A DNA stretch of 14,926 bases, taken from contig JBAVQS010000195.1 of NCBI GenBank assembly GCA_049694275.1, positions 1-14,926 of the forward strand. Reading direction: 5' to 3'. The translations under genes were made by a program, and so were the position numbers. Under the pieces are notes generated by a model. That model ran no database searches. It was given only the letters and a program-made list of their open reading frames with translations, and was not told the DNA's origin. Position 1 is the first letter of the stretch; the number at the start of each line of letters is the position of its first letter. Source of the stretch: JBAVQS01 sp049694275 (GTDB lineage: Bacteria > Chloroflexota > Anaerolineae > UBA4142 > SHND01). This document shows positions 1-6,143 of this stretch, piece after piece.

Positions 1-158
1 ATTTGTCGGGTTTACGACCGCGCATACCTTCTCGCTCCGTACCTGTCTAGGATGACAACCAACCCTAGCATGCTCGGCGTAATCCGTCAACTAATTTATT
101 GCAGAATTTAGGCTTCAGGTCACTAGCTACATCCTAGACCCGATGCCCCAAGACGTAT

Positions 159-183
159 CTTTGCGTTCTTTGCGAACTTTGCG
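159..183. repeat. Short tandem CTTTGCG motif, 3 copies at 9-nt period
   Basis: CTTTGCG occurs exactly at 159-165, 168-174 and 177-183, each copy separated by two variable bases, just beyond the stop codon of the SGNH hydrolase gene. Read on the minus strand it is CGCAAAG with a 9-nt period. Similar CGCAAAG-type strings recur in intergenic regions of many bacterial genomes, from memory rather than a search. The rest of 1-198 shows no gene or clear terminator. Confidence 0.6.
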
Positions 184-198
184 GTTCAATCTTTTTGC

Positions 199-909
199 TC
201 AGCGCCAAAAAAGGTGTGTCTCCAGGATTGGCTTGATGACGGAGGTCCAGACGGCATAGCCGGCCGTGTTTGGATGGAGTTTGTCGATGCGATAGAGTTT
301 TGTGTTGGGCTCGCCATTCGGGAGGCTCAGTTTGTCGGTCAGGTCGATATAGTGCAGGCGCGGATCGGTGCGTGTGTGCGCTTGAATCAGGCGATTTGCC
401 TCCTGAACAATCGGCCAGTATTGACGCCGCGAGGGGGCCGGGGTGATGCCGACGTAATAGATCGGAACATCGGGCAGGGCGGAGTGAACCTTGTTAACGA
501 ATTCCAGATAGCCCGCGTACACCTCCTGCGCGGGCTTGGGTTTCGGCCAGGCGATGTCGTTCGTGCCGGCAAAGAGGACGACGGCGCGCGGGCGATACGG
601 GATGACAATCTGGTCTGCATAGTAAGCGACCTGATTGATCCTGGCGCCGCCAAAGCCGCGATTAAGGACGGGCAGGGGCGCCATATCCCTTTCGAGGGTG
701 CTCCAGAACGTGATGCTGGAACTGCCGGTAAAGACGATGACCCCTTCCGGCGGTGGATTGCGCCGATCAGCCTTTATGAATTTCGCAATATCGCCGGCCC
801 AGACCGCGGGGTCATCGCTCAAGAGTGTGTGCAGGACACGCCAGATGAGATAGGCGAGCCACGCGATCAGGCCCAGTCCGACGAGCAAGAGTGGTCGTCT
901 TGCTTGCAT
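199..909 (-). CDS. Membrane-anchored SGNH/GDSL-family hydrolase
   Basis: This 236-residue protein is a probable ester hydrolase (esterase or carbohydrate deacetylase); the substrate cannot be read from sequence. An N-terminal hydrophobic segment (about residues 6-28) after two arginines should act as a signal anchor and place the catalytic domain outside the membrane. SGNH blocks are present: block I FTGSSSITFW with S64 as likely nucleophile, block II NRGFGG (83-88), block III GTND (115-118), and block V DKLH with D209 and H212. Block I has GSSS in place of the classical GDS, as in a known subgroup of GDSL-like proteins. The frame is open upstream to 1023, but the ATG at 909 has an upstream GAGGAT ribosome binding site (915-920) and directly precedes the membrane segment. 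It lies 22 nt behind the GH3 gene, so it is probably the last gene of that operon. A role trimming acetyl groups from sugars hydrolysed by its neighbour is conceivable but unproven. Confidence 0.85.
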   Translation of the reverse strand: MQARRPLLLVGLGLIAWLAYLIWRVLHTLLSDDPAVWAGDIAKFIKADRRNPPPEGVIVFTGSSSITFWSTLERDMAPLPVLNRGFGGARINQVAYYADQIVIPYRPRAVVLFAGTNDIAWPKPKPAQEVYAGYLEFVNKVHSALPDVPIYYVGITPAPSRRQYWPIVQEANRLIQAHTRTDPRLHYIDLTDKLSLPNGEPNTKLYRIDKLHPNTAGYAVWTSVIKPILETHLFWR

Positions 910-931
910 ATTTATCCTCGACGCACAGAGC

Positions 932-3133
932 TCAAGGTAGGATTTGAATCGACCCGTGCAGGGGCGCGGTCGAGTCGCCGCCGACCCAGAGGTCGAAAGT
1001 TTCGGATTCTTGCACCCAACCATTGACGGCGGTGGACCAGTAGCTCAATTCGGCGGGACCGAGGGTAAAGTGGACTGTTCGGGTCTCGCCGGGGGCGAGT
1101 GTGATGCGCCTGAACCCTTTGAGCTCGCGCACTGGACGCGAGGCGCTGCCGGCGCGTTGATGGATATAGAGCTGGGCCACCTCGTCGCCGGAGCGGTGGC
1201 CCGTGTTGGTGACATCGACGGCGACGGAAAGGGTTTCGCCGATGCGGGGCTTGGCCGGAGTGAGTTGGAGATTGCTGTAAGCAAAGGTCGTATAGGAGAG
1301 CCCGAAGCCGAACGGGTAGAGCGGAGTGCTTGGAATGTCCCAGTAGCGCGATTGGAAACCGGGTGCAGTCTCGGGTTGGTGCGTCAGGTTGTGGGCATAA
1401 TAAATCGGGCACTGGCCGGCGCTGAAGGGCCAGGTGACCGGGAGCTTGCCGCCAGGAACGGCGTCTCCAAAGAGCAGGTCGGCGATCGCGTTGCCGCCTT
1501 CGATGCCCGGATGCCATGCTTCAAGAATAGCGGACACTTGCCCGGTCGCAGTGGTGATGTTGAGCGGACGCCCGTTGACGAGGATGAGGACGACCGGTTT
1601 GCCGGTAGCGCTTGCGGCGGCGATGAGTTCGGACTGCCGGCCGGGCAATTCTAAAGAGGATTGAGAGGCTAGCTCGCCGCTCATGGTGCTCTGCTCGCCC
1701 ATGACGAGGATAATCAGGTCGGATTCCTTCGCCAGGTTGATGGCCCGGTCGAACTCGCTCTGGCTCTGAGTTTCCGTCCAGGGCTCGGGCCGCGGACCGC
1801 CCATCATCTTGTCAAACATGGATTCGTATTGTTTCCGTATCTCTACGCCCGGCGCGTACTCGACCCGGATATCGTTGCCCACCCTGGCGCGAATACCCTG
1901 CAGAATGGTGGTGACCCCGCTGGTGTCATTTGCGGCCCACATGGTTGAGAGATGATGCTGCGAGTCAGCGAAGGGGCCGATGACTGCGATTGAGCGGTAT
2001 GCCATCCGGTCCAGGGGCAACAGGGCGTTCTCGTTGCAAAGCAGGACCGATGTCCGCACGGCGGCGCGGTGCGCGAGCTCCCGGTGCGCGGGGGCGCCAA
2101 GAACAGTTGCAGTTTGTGATTCGTCGATGTACGGATTCTCAAAGAGGCCCATCCGCATCTTGATGGTGAGGATCGGGCGCACGGCATTGTCGACCGTCGC
2201 TTCGGCAAGGCTGCCGTTCGTGACCTCTCCGACGAGGTGGGTGAGGTAGGTCCGGCTGGCCATGTCCATATTGACCCCGGCGACGAGGGCGCGCAGCGCG
2301 GCTTGCTGCGGGTCGCGCGCAAATCCGTGCGTGACCAGGTCGGCGACGGCATTGGCATCACTCACGACAAAGCCATCAAAGCCCCACTCGCGCCGTAACA
2401 CCTGGTCGAGCAGAAAGGGATTGGCGCTGGCAGGCACATCGTTCAGGTCCATATAGGCACTCATGAAGGTGCCTACGCCGGCGTCGAGCGCCGCCCGGAA
2501 GGGAGGGAGGTAGACATTCCGGAGCAGCGCCTCGGGAATGTAAGCAGAGTCATAGTCGCGTCCCCCGTCGGCCGCGCCGTAACCGGCAAAATGCTTGGCG
2601 CAGGCGAGGACACGGTCCGCGCCGCCGAGCGTCTCGCCCTGGAATCCGCGAACCTGGGCGCGGGCCATTGCCGCGCCGAGATAGGGGTCTTCGCCCGCTC
2701 CTTCGACGATGCGCCCCCAGCGGGGGTCGCGGGCCATATCGACCATCGGCGCAAAGGTCCAGTTGATGCCTGATGCGCGCGCCTCGCGGGCGGCGACCGC
2801 TTGCCCTTGCTCGACCAGTTCGGGGTCCCATGAGGCGGCCATAGCGAGCGGCGGGGGAAAGATGGTGCGCAAACCGTGGATGACGTCGAGCCCAAAGAGG
2901 AGGGGGATGTGCAGGCGCGATTGCTCGACGGCAATGTGCTGGAGTCGGTTGATCTCGTGCGGGTCGGATAGCCAAAGGATCGAGCCCGCCTGGCCATCCC
3001 GAATGCGCTCTTCAACCGGGACCGAATCGCGAATGTATTGGCCGATCTGGGTGAGCTGGCCGATTTTCTCTTCAAGGGTCATTTGCGCCAAAAGGTCGTT
3101 GACGCGGTGATCGATCTGCGAGGTCGATTCCAT
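932..3133 (-). CDS. bglX: GH3 beta-glucosidase, cytoplasmic (BglX-like)
   Basis: A 733-residue family GH3 glycosidase that should release beta-linked glucose or similar sugars from the non-reducing ends of oligosaccharides. Domain order is the usual one: TIM-barrel-like domain (about 10-330) with PRWGR (137-141), the KHF motif (180-182) and nucleophile D259 in GFVVSDA; an alpha/beta sandwich domain (about 360-610) with likely acid/base E487 in SGELASQ; and a C-terminal fibronectin type III-like domain (about 635-725). There is no signal peptide, unlike periplasmic E. coli BglX, so it probably acts on imported oligosaccharides. The ATG at 3133 is preceded by AAAGGA (3143-3148) with a 9-nt spacer. 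It follows dcyD in the same direction with a hairpin in the gap, and is followed after 22 nt by the SGNH hydrolase gene. Exact specificity (glucosidase or xylosidase) cannot be fixed from motifs. Confidence 0.93.
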   Translation of the reverse strand: MESTSQIDHRVNDLLAQMTLEEKIGQLTQIGQYIRDSVPVEERIRDGQAGSILWLSDPHEINRLQHIAVEQSRLHIPLLFGLDVIHGLRTIFPPPLAMAASWDPELVEQGQAVAAREARASGINWTFAPMVDMARDPRWGRIVEGAGEDPYLGAAMARAQVRGFQGETLGGADRVLACAKHFAGYGAADGGRDYDSAYIPEALLRNVYLPPFRAALDAGVGTFMSAYMDLNDVPASANPFLLDQVLRREWGFDGFVVSDANAVADLVTHGFARDPQQAALRALVAGVNMDMASRTYLTHLVGEVTNGSLAEATVDNAVRPILTIKMRMGLFENPYIDESQTATVLGAPAHRELAHRAAVRTSVLLCNENALLPLDRMAYRSIAVIGPFADSQHHLSTMWAANDTSGVTTILQGIRARVGNDIRVEYAPGVEIRKQYESMFDKMMGGPRPEPWTETQSQSEFDRAINLAKESDLIILVMGEQSTMSGELASQSSLELPGRQSELIAAASATGKPVVLILVNGRPLNITTATGQVSAILEAWHPGIEGGNAIADLLFGDAVPGGKLPVTWPFSAGQCPIYYAHNLTHQPETAPGFQSRYWDIPSTPLYPFGFGLSYTTFAYSNLQLTPAKPRIGETLSVAVDVTNTGHRSGDEVAQLYIHQRAGSASRPVRELKGFRRITLAPGETRTVHFTLGPAELSYWSTAVNGWVQESETFDLWVGGDSTAPLHGSIQILP

Positions 3134-3155
3134 TTGTGTTTTTCCTTTGGGGGCG

Positions 3156-3189
3156 AGACCCTTTGGGTTTTTGGAAACCCAAAGGGTCT
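3156..3189 (-). promoter_or_regulatory. Perfect hairpin between dcyD and the GH3 gene
   Basis: Positions 3156-3170 and 3175-3189 are perfect inverse complements around a 4-nt loop. The stem overlaps the dcyD stop codon (3188-3190). No T-tract follows in the direction of transcription, so a simple intrinsic terminator is unlikely. In the minus-strand transcript the first arm carries CCTTTGGG (3185-3178), which is complementary both to the second arm (3167-3160) and to the CCCAAAGG holding the GH3 ribosome binding site (3151-3144). It may set expression of the GH3 gene relative to dcyD. Confidence 0.6.
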
Positions 3190-4222
3190 AACTCTGTGTT
3201 TGATGTAAGGCGAACAGGGCTGGGATGCCGCCGGTATGCAGAAAAATGACCGGCTCATCGCGTCCCAACTGTCCCTGGCTGACAAGGTCCAGCATGCCGG
3301 CAAATGCCTTACCGGTATAGATGGGGTCGAGAAAGATGCCTTCGGTTTGGGCGAGCGTGCGGATCGCGGCAAGTCCCTGCGCGGAAGGGACGCCGTACCG
3401 CTCGCCGACATAGGTCTGTTCGATCAGCGGAACACCGGTTGCCTGGAACCGGGGCGCGCTCCCCAGGTGAATGCACAGTTCATTGGCGAGCCGCGCAATC
3501 GAGGCGGGGAAGGCTTGCCAGAGTTTGCCAACGTCGATGCCGAGTAGTTTCATGGACGAGCCGGCGAGCGCCAGTCCGGCCATGAGGCCCGCGAGCGTGC
3601 CGCCGGAGCCTGCGGCGACGATCAGCCATGCCTCTTCGATTCCCAGCGCGCCGGCTTGGGCATTGATTTCGAGGGCCGCGCGGACATAGCCCAGCGCGCC
3701 GAGCCGGTTGTGCCCGCCGACGGGGATGAAATAGTGCGGGCCGACGAGCGCCCATGCGACAAGGTGGACGAGCCGGCTACTGGCCTCGACCGTCATGCCG
3801 CCTCTGCCGCCAAAGGGGATAAAGTGAAGCCGGGCGCCAAGCAGTTGGTTGAGCAAGAGGTTGCCGTCCATGCGCGAAGGCCGGCGCTCGAAATAAAAGA
3901 GATGCGGTTCCATGCCGACCCGGCGCGCAACGGCGGCAGTGATCCGCGCGTGGTTGGATTGCAAGCCGCCGAAGGTAACAACCTTGCGTGCTCCCTGCCG
4001 CAGCGCATCAGCCATGAGGTATTCCAGTTTGCGCGTCTTGTTCCCGCCCAGTCCCGGTCCGATCTCATCATCGCGCTTGATATAGATGCGGCGTCCCAAC
4101 TCGCGGCTGAGGCAGGGCAGGAATTCCAGGCGCGTGGGGTATTGGGCCAGGTCAAGACGAGGGATGGCGTCGAGTCGGGAAAGAAACGAACCTGGCGGAA
4201 TGGGATGGGCATTCATCGACAT
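3188..4222 (-). CDS. dcyD: D-cysteine desulfhydrase-like PLP enzyme
   Basis: A 344-residue fold-type II PLP enzyme of the ACC deaminase/D-cysteine desulfhydrase family. The PLP lysine is K62 in GGNKTRK, and QSNH (88-91) is the phosphate/substrate loop. Two positions separate the two activities: ACC deaminases carry Glu after the active-site Tyr and Leu before the late GG, whereas this protein has Y302-T303 (DPIYTGK) and T330 (LHTGG), the D-cysteine desulfhydrase pattern. The predicted reaction is D-cysteine to pyruvate, sulfide and ammonia in the cytoplasm; released sulfide could feed the MetY enzyme encoded nearby. The ATG at 4222 shares its A with the TAA of the GMC oxidoreductase gene (TAATG), implying translational coupling; no clear separate ribosome binding site is seen. 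An in-frame ATG at 4216 is an alternative start. Other D-amino acids with leaving groups may also be substrates. Confidence 0.82.
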   Translation of the reverse strand: MSMNAHPIPPGSFLSRLDAIPRLDLAQYPTRLEFLPCLSRELGRRIYIKRDDEIGPGLGGNKTRKLEYLMADALRQGARKVVTFGGLQSNHARITAAVARRVGMEPHLFYFERRPSRMDGNLLLNQLLGARLHFIPFGGRGGMTVEASSRLVHLVAWALVGPHYFIPVGGHNRLGALGYVRAALEINAQAGALGIEEAWLIVAAGSGGTLAGLMAGLALAGSSMKLLGIDVGKLWQAFPASIARLANELCIHLGSAPRFQATGVPLIEQTYVGERYGVPSAQGLAAIRTLAQTEGIFLDPIYTGKAFAGMLDLVSQGQLGRDEPVIFLHTGGIPALFALHQTQS

Positions 4223-5586
4223 TACCGGAATGAAAGCACACTGGCGGGAACCGGAAGGGAATCGGGGTGAATGGGGGATGCCGTCAAGTGGCGGGCCAGG
4301 CGCTTGGCGAGACCGATAATGGTCAGCACGGTTGGCCGGTCGAGAGCCTCGGGAAAGACGCTGGCGTCACAGACATAAAGTCCCGGGGTTTCGGTTTGCA
4401 AGTCTGTGTCGAGCATTTCGCCAATCCGCACGGTGCCGCTCGGATGTGTCCCACGAAGCGGAGTCATAAAGATAGTACTCTGATCCGCTCCCGCTTCCAA
4501 TAATATCTTGTGGCAGACTTGCTCGGCGATGCCCAATCGCTCTTTGTCATTCGCGGTGAGCGGCTTGCTGATCTTGCCGTCGGGAAATACCCCGCCCGAG
4601 ATCTGGTCTTTGAGCTTGATCATGACGCCCAGCATGTTGTTCCAGCGCGGCCAGTAGAGTGGATAAGGGAATCCTTTCAAGCTGTTGATGAGTGGGTAGA
4701 GGAGCCAGGGGTCCATCAGGGTGCTGAGCATGTATCCAGTCTCGCGGTCTTCCCACGACCAGGTCATCGGCGGCTCGTTGCCGATTCCACACGCTTGGGT
4801 GATACCATAGACCATAACGGTTACGTCCATCGTCATCCCGATGCCCGCTTGAGCAAACCCCGAGGACTGGAGAATGCGTGGGGTGCCGATGCCGCCGGCC
4901 GAGAGGACGACGGTGTTGGCGCGCACGGTAAGGGGCTTGTTGCCAACCTTGCCTTCGACGCCGACTGCATGCCCATCCTCTATCAGGACGCGCCGGACCT
5001 GCGCTCGCGTGAGCAGTTGCGCGCCCGCCGCGACCGCGTCGTCCACGAATTCGGCCGCACTCCATTTCGCGCCGCAGCGACAGCCGAGCATGCACTTGGC
5101 TCCGCAATCAAAGTGGCGGGCGCGGGCGGGGCGCATAAATTTCAATTGGGGCTGCCAATCGTACCCGAGCGCCTGCGCGGCCTGCGCAATGCGCGTGGAG
5201 GCGACCCCACGGAGTTCGGCGGGAAGCGGCGCAATTTCGAGCTCTTGAATCGTCGCGGATACCTCTTGGTCAATATCGACGTGATACCGGTCGCGGAGCC
5301 AGTCGGGGGGCGGGGCGGCGCAGCCACAATACATGCTGGTTGCGCCGCCAACCATTAAGGGCCGGACGATATTGAGCCCTTCCTTTGTAAAGAGCAGGCT
5401 CGCGCGATCGGAATAGATCATGGCGCCGAGATAGGTGCCATAATAGCTGCGCGGGCGCTGGTCGATGCCGCGTTCCAGCAGGACGACCTGGCGGCCTTGA
5501 CGGGCGAGCTCGCGCGCAACGGTTGCGCCGCCGGGGCCAGAACCGACGACGACCACATCGGTCTGCAGGGAGATCGAATCGGGCAT
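4222..5586 (-). CDS. GMC-family FAD oxidoreductase
   Basis: A 454-residue GMC-type flavoprotein, predicted to oxidise an alcohol or sugar-like substrate; the substrate is unknown. The Rossmann FAD motif GSGPGG (15-20) and E38 bind the dinucleotide, and the C-terminal THPSGTVRIG (380-389) with H381, followed by GLYVCDASVFPEA (402-414), is the GMC signature. The second active-site residue, normally Asn or His before Pro, appears to be Arg (R417-P418). A cysteine cluster (C161, C165, C169, C171) resembles the CxxC..GC..GAK element of some long-chain alcohol oxidase-like GMC proteins. The frame is open upstream to 5724, but ATG 5586 is chosen because GGAGGA lies just upstream and the FAD fold starts within ten residues. 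No signal peptide is seen. It is the first gene of the run and overlaps dcyD by one nucleotide. Confidence 0.85.
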   Translation of the reverse strand: MPDSISLQTDVVVVGSGPGGATVARELARQGRQVVLLERGIDQRPRSYYGTYLGAMIYSDRASLLFTKEGLNIVRPLMVGGATSMYCGCAAPPPDWLRDRYHVDIDQEVSATIQELEIAPLPAELRGVASTRIAQAAQALGYDWQPQLKFMRPARARHFDCGAKCMLGCRCGAKWSAAEFVDDAVAAGAQLLTRAQVRRVLIEDGHAVGVEGKVGNKPLTVRANTVVLSAGGIGTPRILQSSGFAQAGIGMTMDVTVMVYGITQACGIGNEPPMTWSWEDRETGYMLSTLMDPWLLYPLINSLKGFPYPLYWPRWNNMLGVMIKLKDQISGGVFPDGKISKPLTANDKERLGIAEQVCHKILLEAGADQSTIFMTPLRGTHPSGTVRIGEMLDTDLQTETPGLYVCDASVFPEALDRPTVLTIIGLAKRLARHLTASPIHPDSLPVPASVLSFR

Positions 5587-5779
5587 AAGATTCCTCCGCC
5601 ATCCAGTATTGCCCAAAATCGGATTTGGCGCAAATGCGGGCCGGGCGTATGTCCTCGTGGTTGGTTTTGAAATTGTGGTTTGCCTGGGGCGGCTGCGTTT
5701 CATCGCCGCGATGTAGCCCGGCAAGAGGCGCGCATCCAGAGTCGGGTCATTTCGGGGTAAAAAAGGATAGATTCGCCAC
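5587..5779. other. Upstream region of the GMC operon, no gene seen
   Basis: This stretch lies between the GMC gene and the metY promoter. It contains the strong GGAGGA ribosome binding site of the GMC gene directly next to 5586. The reading frame stays open up to 5724 but encodes a basic, low-complexity sequence unlike a GMC N-terminus. I found no convincing promoter for the minus-strand genes; TTGCGC with CAATAC at 16 nt spacing is only a weak candidate. Confidence 0.4.
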
Positions 5780-5808
5780 TTGACAAGTAGAGGCGAGATG
5801 GATAAAAT
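5780..5808 (+). promoter_or_regulatory. Sigma70-type promoter for metY-metA
   Basis: A consensus -35 box TTGACA lies at 5780-5785 and a -10 box TAAAAT (5 of 6 consensus) at 5803-5808, with the ideal 17-nt spacer. Transcription would start near 5815, giving a leader of about 330 nt before metY. The -35 box is embedded in the small inverted repeat ACTTG-A-CAAGT (5778-5788). Confidence 0.7.
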
Positions 5809-5814
5809 CCCCCA

Positions 5815-6143
5815 AATTCCGTATAGATGAGCCTATCTATTCATGAAACCTCACGCATGTTGCTGTCTCGGGCGGGGATTCTAGTCCTCGCCTTGCCCCG
5901 AAACACCTGAAAAGGTCACATTTGGCCCAAGACCCTGGGTCGATTGGCTAACTGCCGGCAGGCGAAGGTGGCGTGCGCAACCCTGAGCGCAGGCTCCATA
6001 CAGCATCTCCGCGTATTTCCATTGAGTTGTTTAACTGCATGTGTTTTGAACATCTGGGGCTGACCGCAAAGGAGCTCAGCCGGCAGTCGGTTTTTTGTTG
6101 TACCGGTTGAGGGTCCAATTATCTCGTAAAGGAGTCCATTCGT
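5815..6143 (+). promoter_or_regulatory. Long structured metY leader, possible riboswitch or attenuator
   Basis: About 330 nt of untranslated leader precede metY. Local structures visible by eye are: a 6-bp hairpin 5823-5840 (ATAGAT/ATCTAT); a longer hairpin 5868-5901 with outer TCGGG/CCCGA and inner CGGGGA/TCCTCG; ACCT-GAAA-AGGT with a GNRA tetraloop (5905-5916); GACCC-T-GGGTC (5931-5941); the palindrome CTGCCGGCAG (5952-5961); and TGCGC/GCGCA around an 8-nt loop (5974-5991). A terminator-like hairpin with T6 follows at 6058-6096. S-adenosylmethionine riboswitches often precede metY, but the SAM-I core (CCGGCAACC then AAGGTGC) is not intact here, nor could I match SAM-IV, cobalamin, THF or T-box signatures. 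The metY ribosome binding site AAAGGAG is at 6128-6134. Confidence 0.5.
6058..6096 (+). terminator. Intrinsic terminator-like hairpin in the metY leader
   Basis: GGCTGACCG (6058-6066) can pair with CGGCAGTC (6081-6088) with one bulged A and one G-U pair, followed by GG and six T residues (6091-6096). It lies about 48 nt before the metY start, so it would act as an attenuator rather than a gene-end terminator. An alternative stem GGCTGA (6058-6063)/TCAGCC (6075-6080) is possible in the same segment. Confidence 0.5.

Noticed and set aside
214..1026. 270-codon open frame on the plus strand
   Set aside because: It is antisense to the SGNH hydrolase, which has a full motif set and a good start; the product lacks recognisable domains. 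GC-rich third positions commonly open the opposite strand.
944..1654. 236-codon plus-strand open frame
   Set aside because: Antisense to the C-terminal half of the GH3 gene, with no ribosome binding site or domain.
3656..4270. 204-codon plus-strand open frame
   Set aside because: Antisense to dcyD, which has complete PLP-enzyme motifs.
4510..5358. 282-codon plus-strand open frame
   Set aside because: Antisense to the GMC oxidoreductase, whose FAD and C-terminal signatures are clear; the plus-strand product has no coherent features.
5587..5724. 46-residue N-terminal extension of the GMC protein
   Set aside because: The extension is basic and low in complexity, and the internal ATG at 5586 has a strong GGAGGA site just before the FAD fold.
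5778..5803. Divergent minus-strand promoter using TTGTCA of the inverted repeat
   Set aside because: The position 17 nt further on the minus strand reads TTTTTA, a poor -10 box.
5930..6000. SAM-I riboswitch call
   Set aside because: Fragments such as GCCGGCA, GAAGGTGGC and CAACC are present, but not in the order and form of the SAM-I core, so I left the class open.
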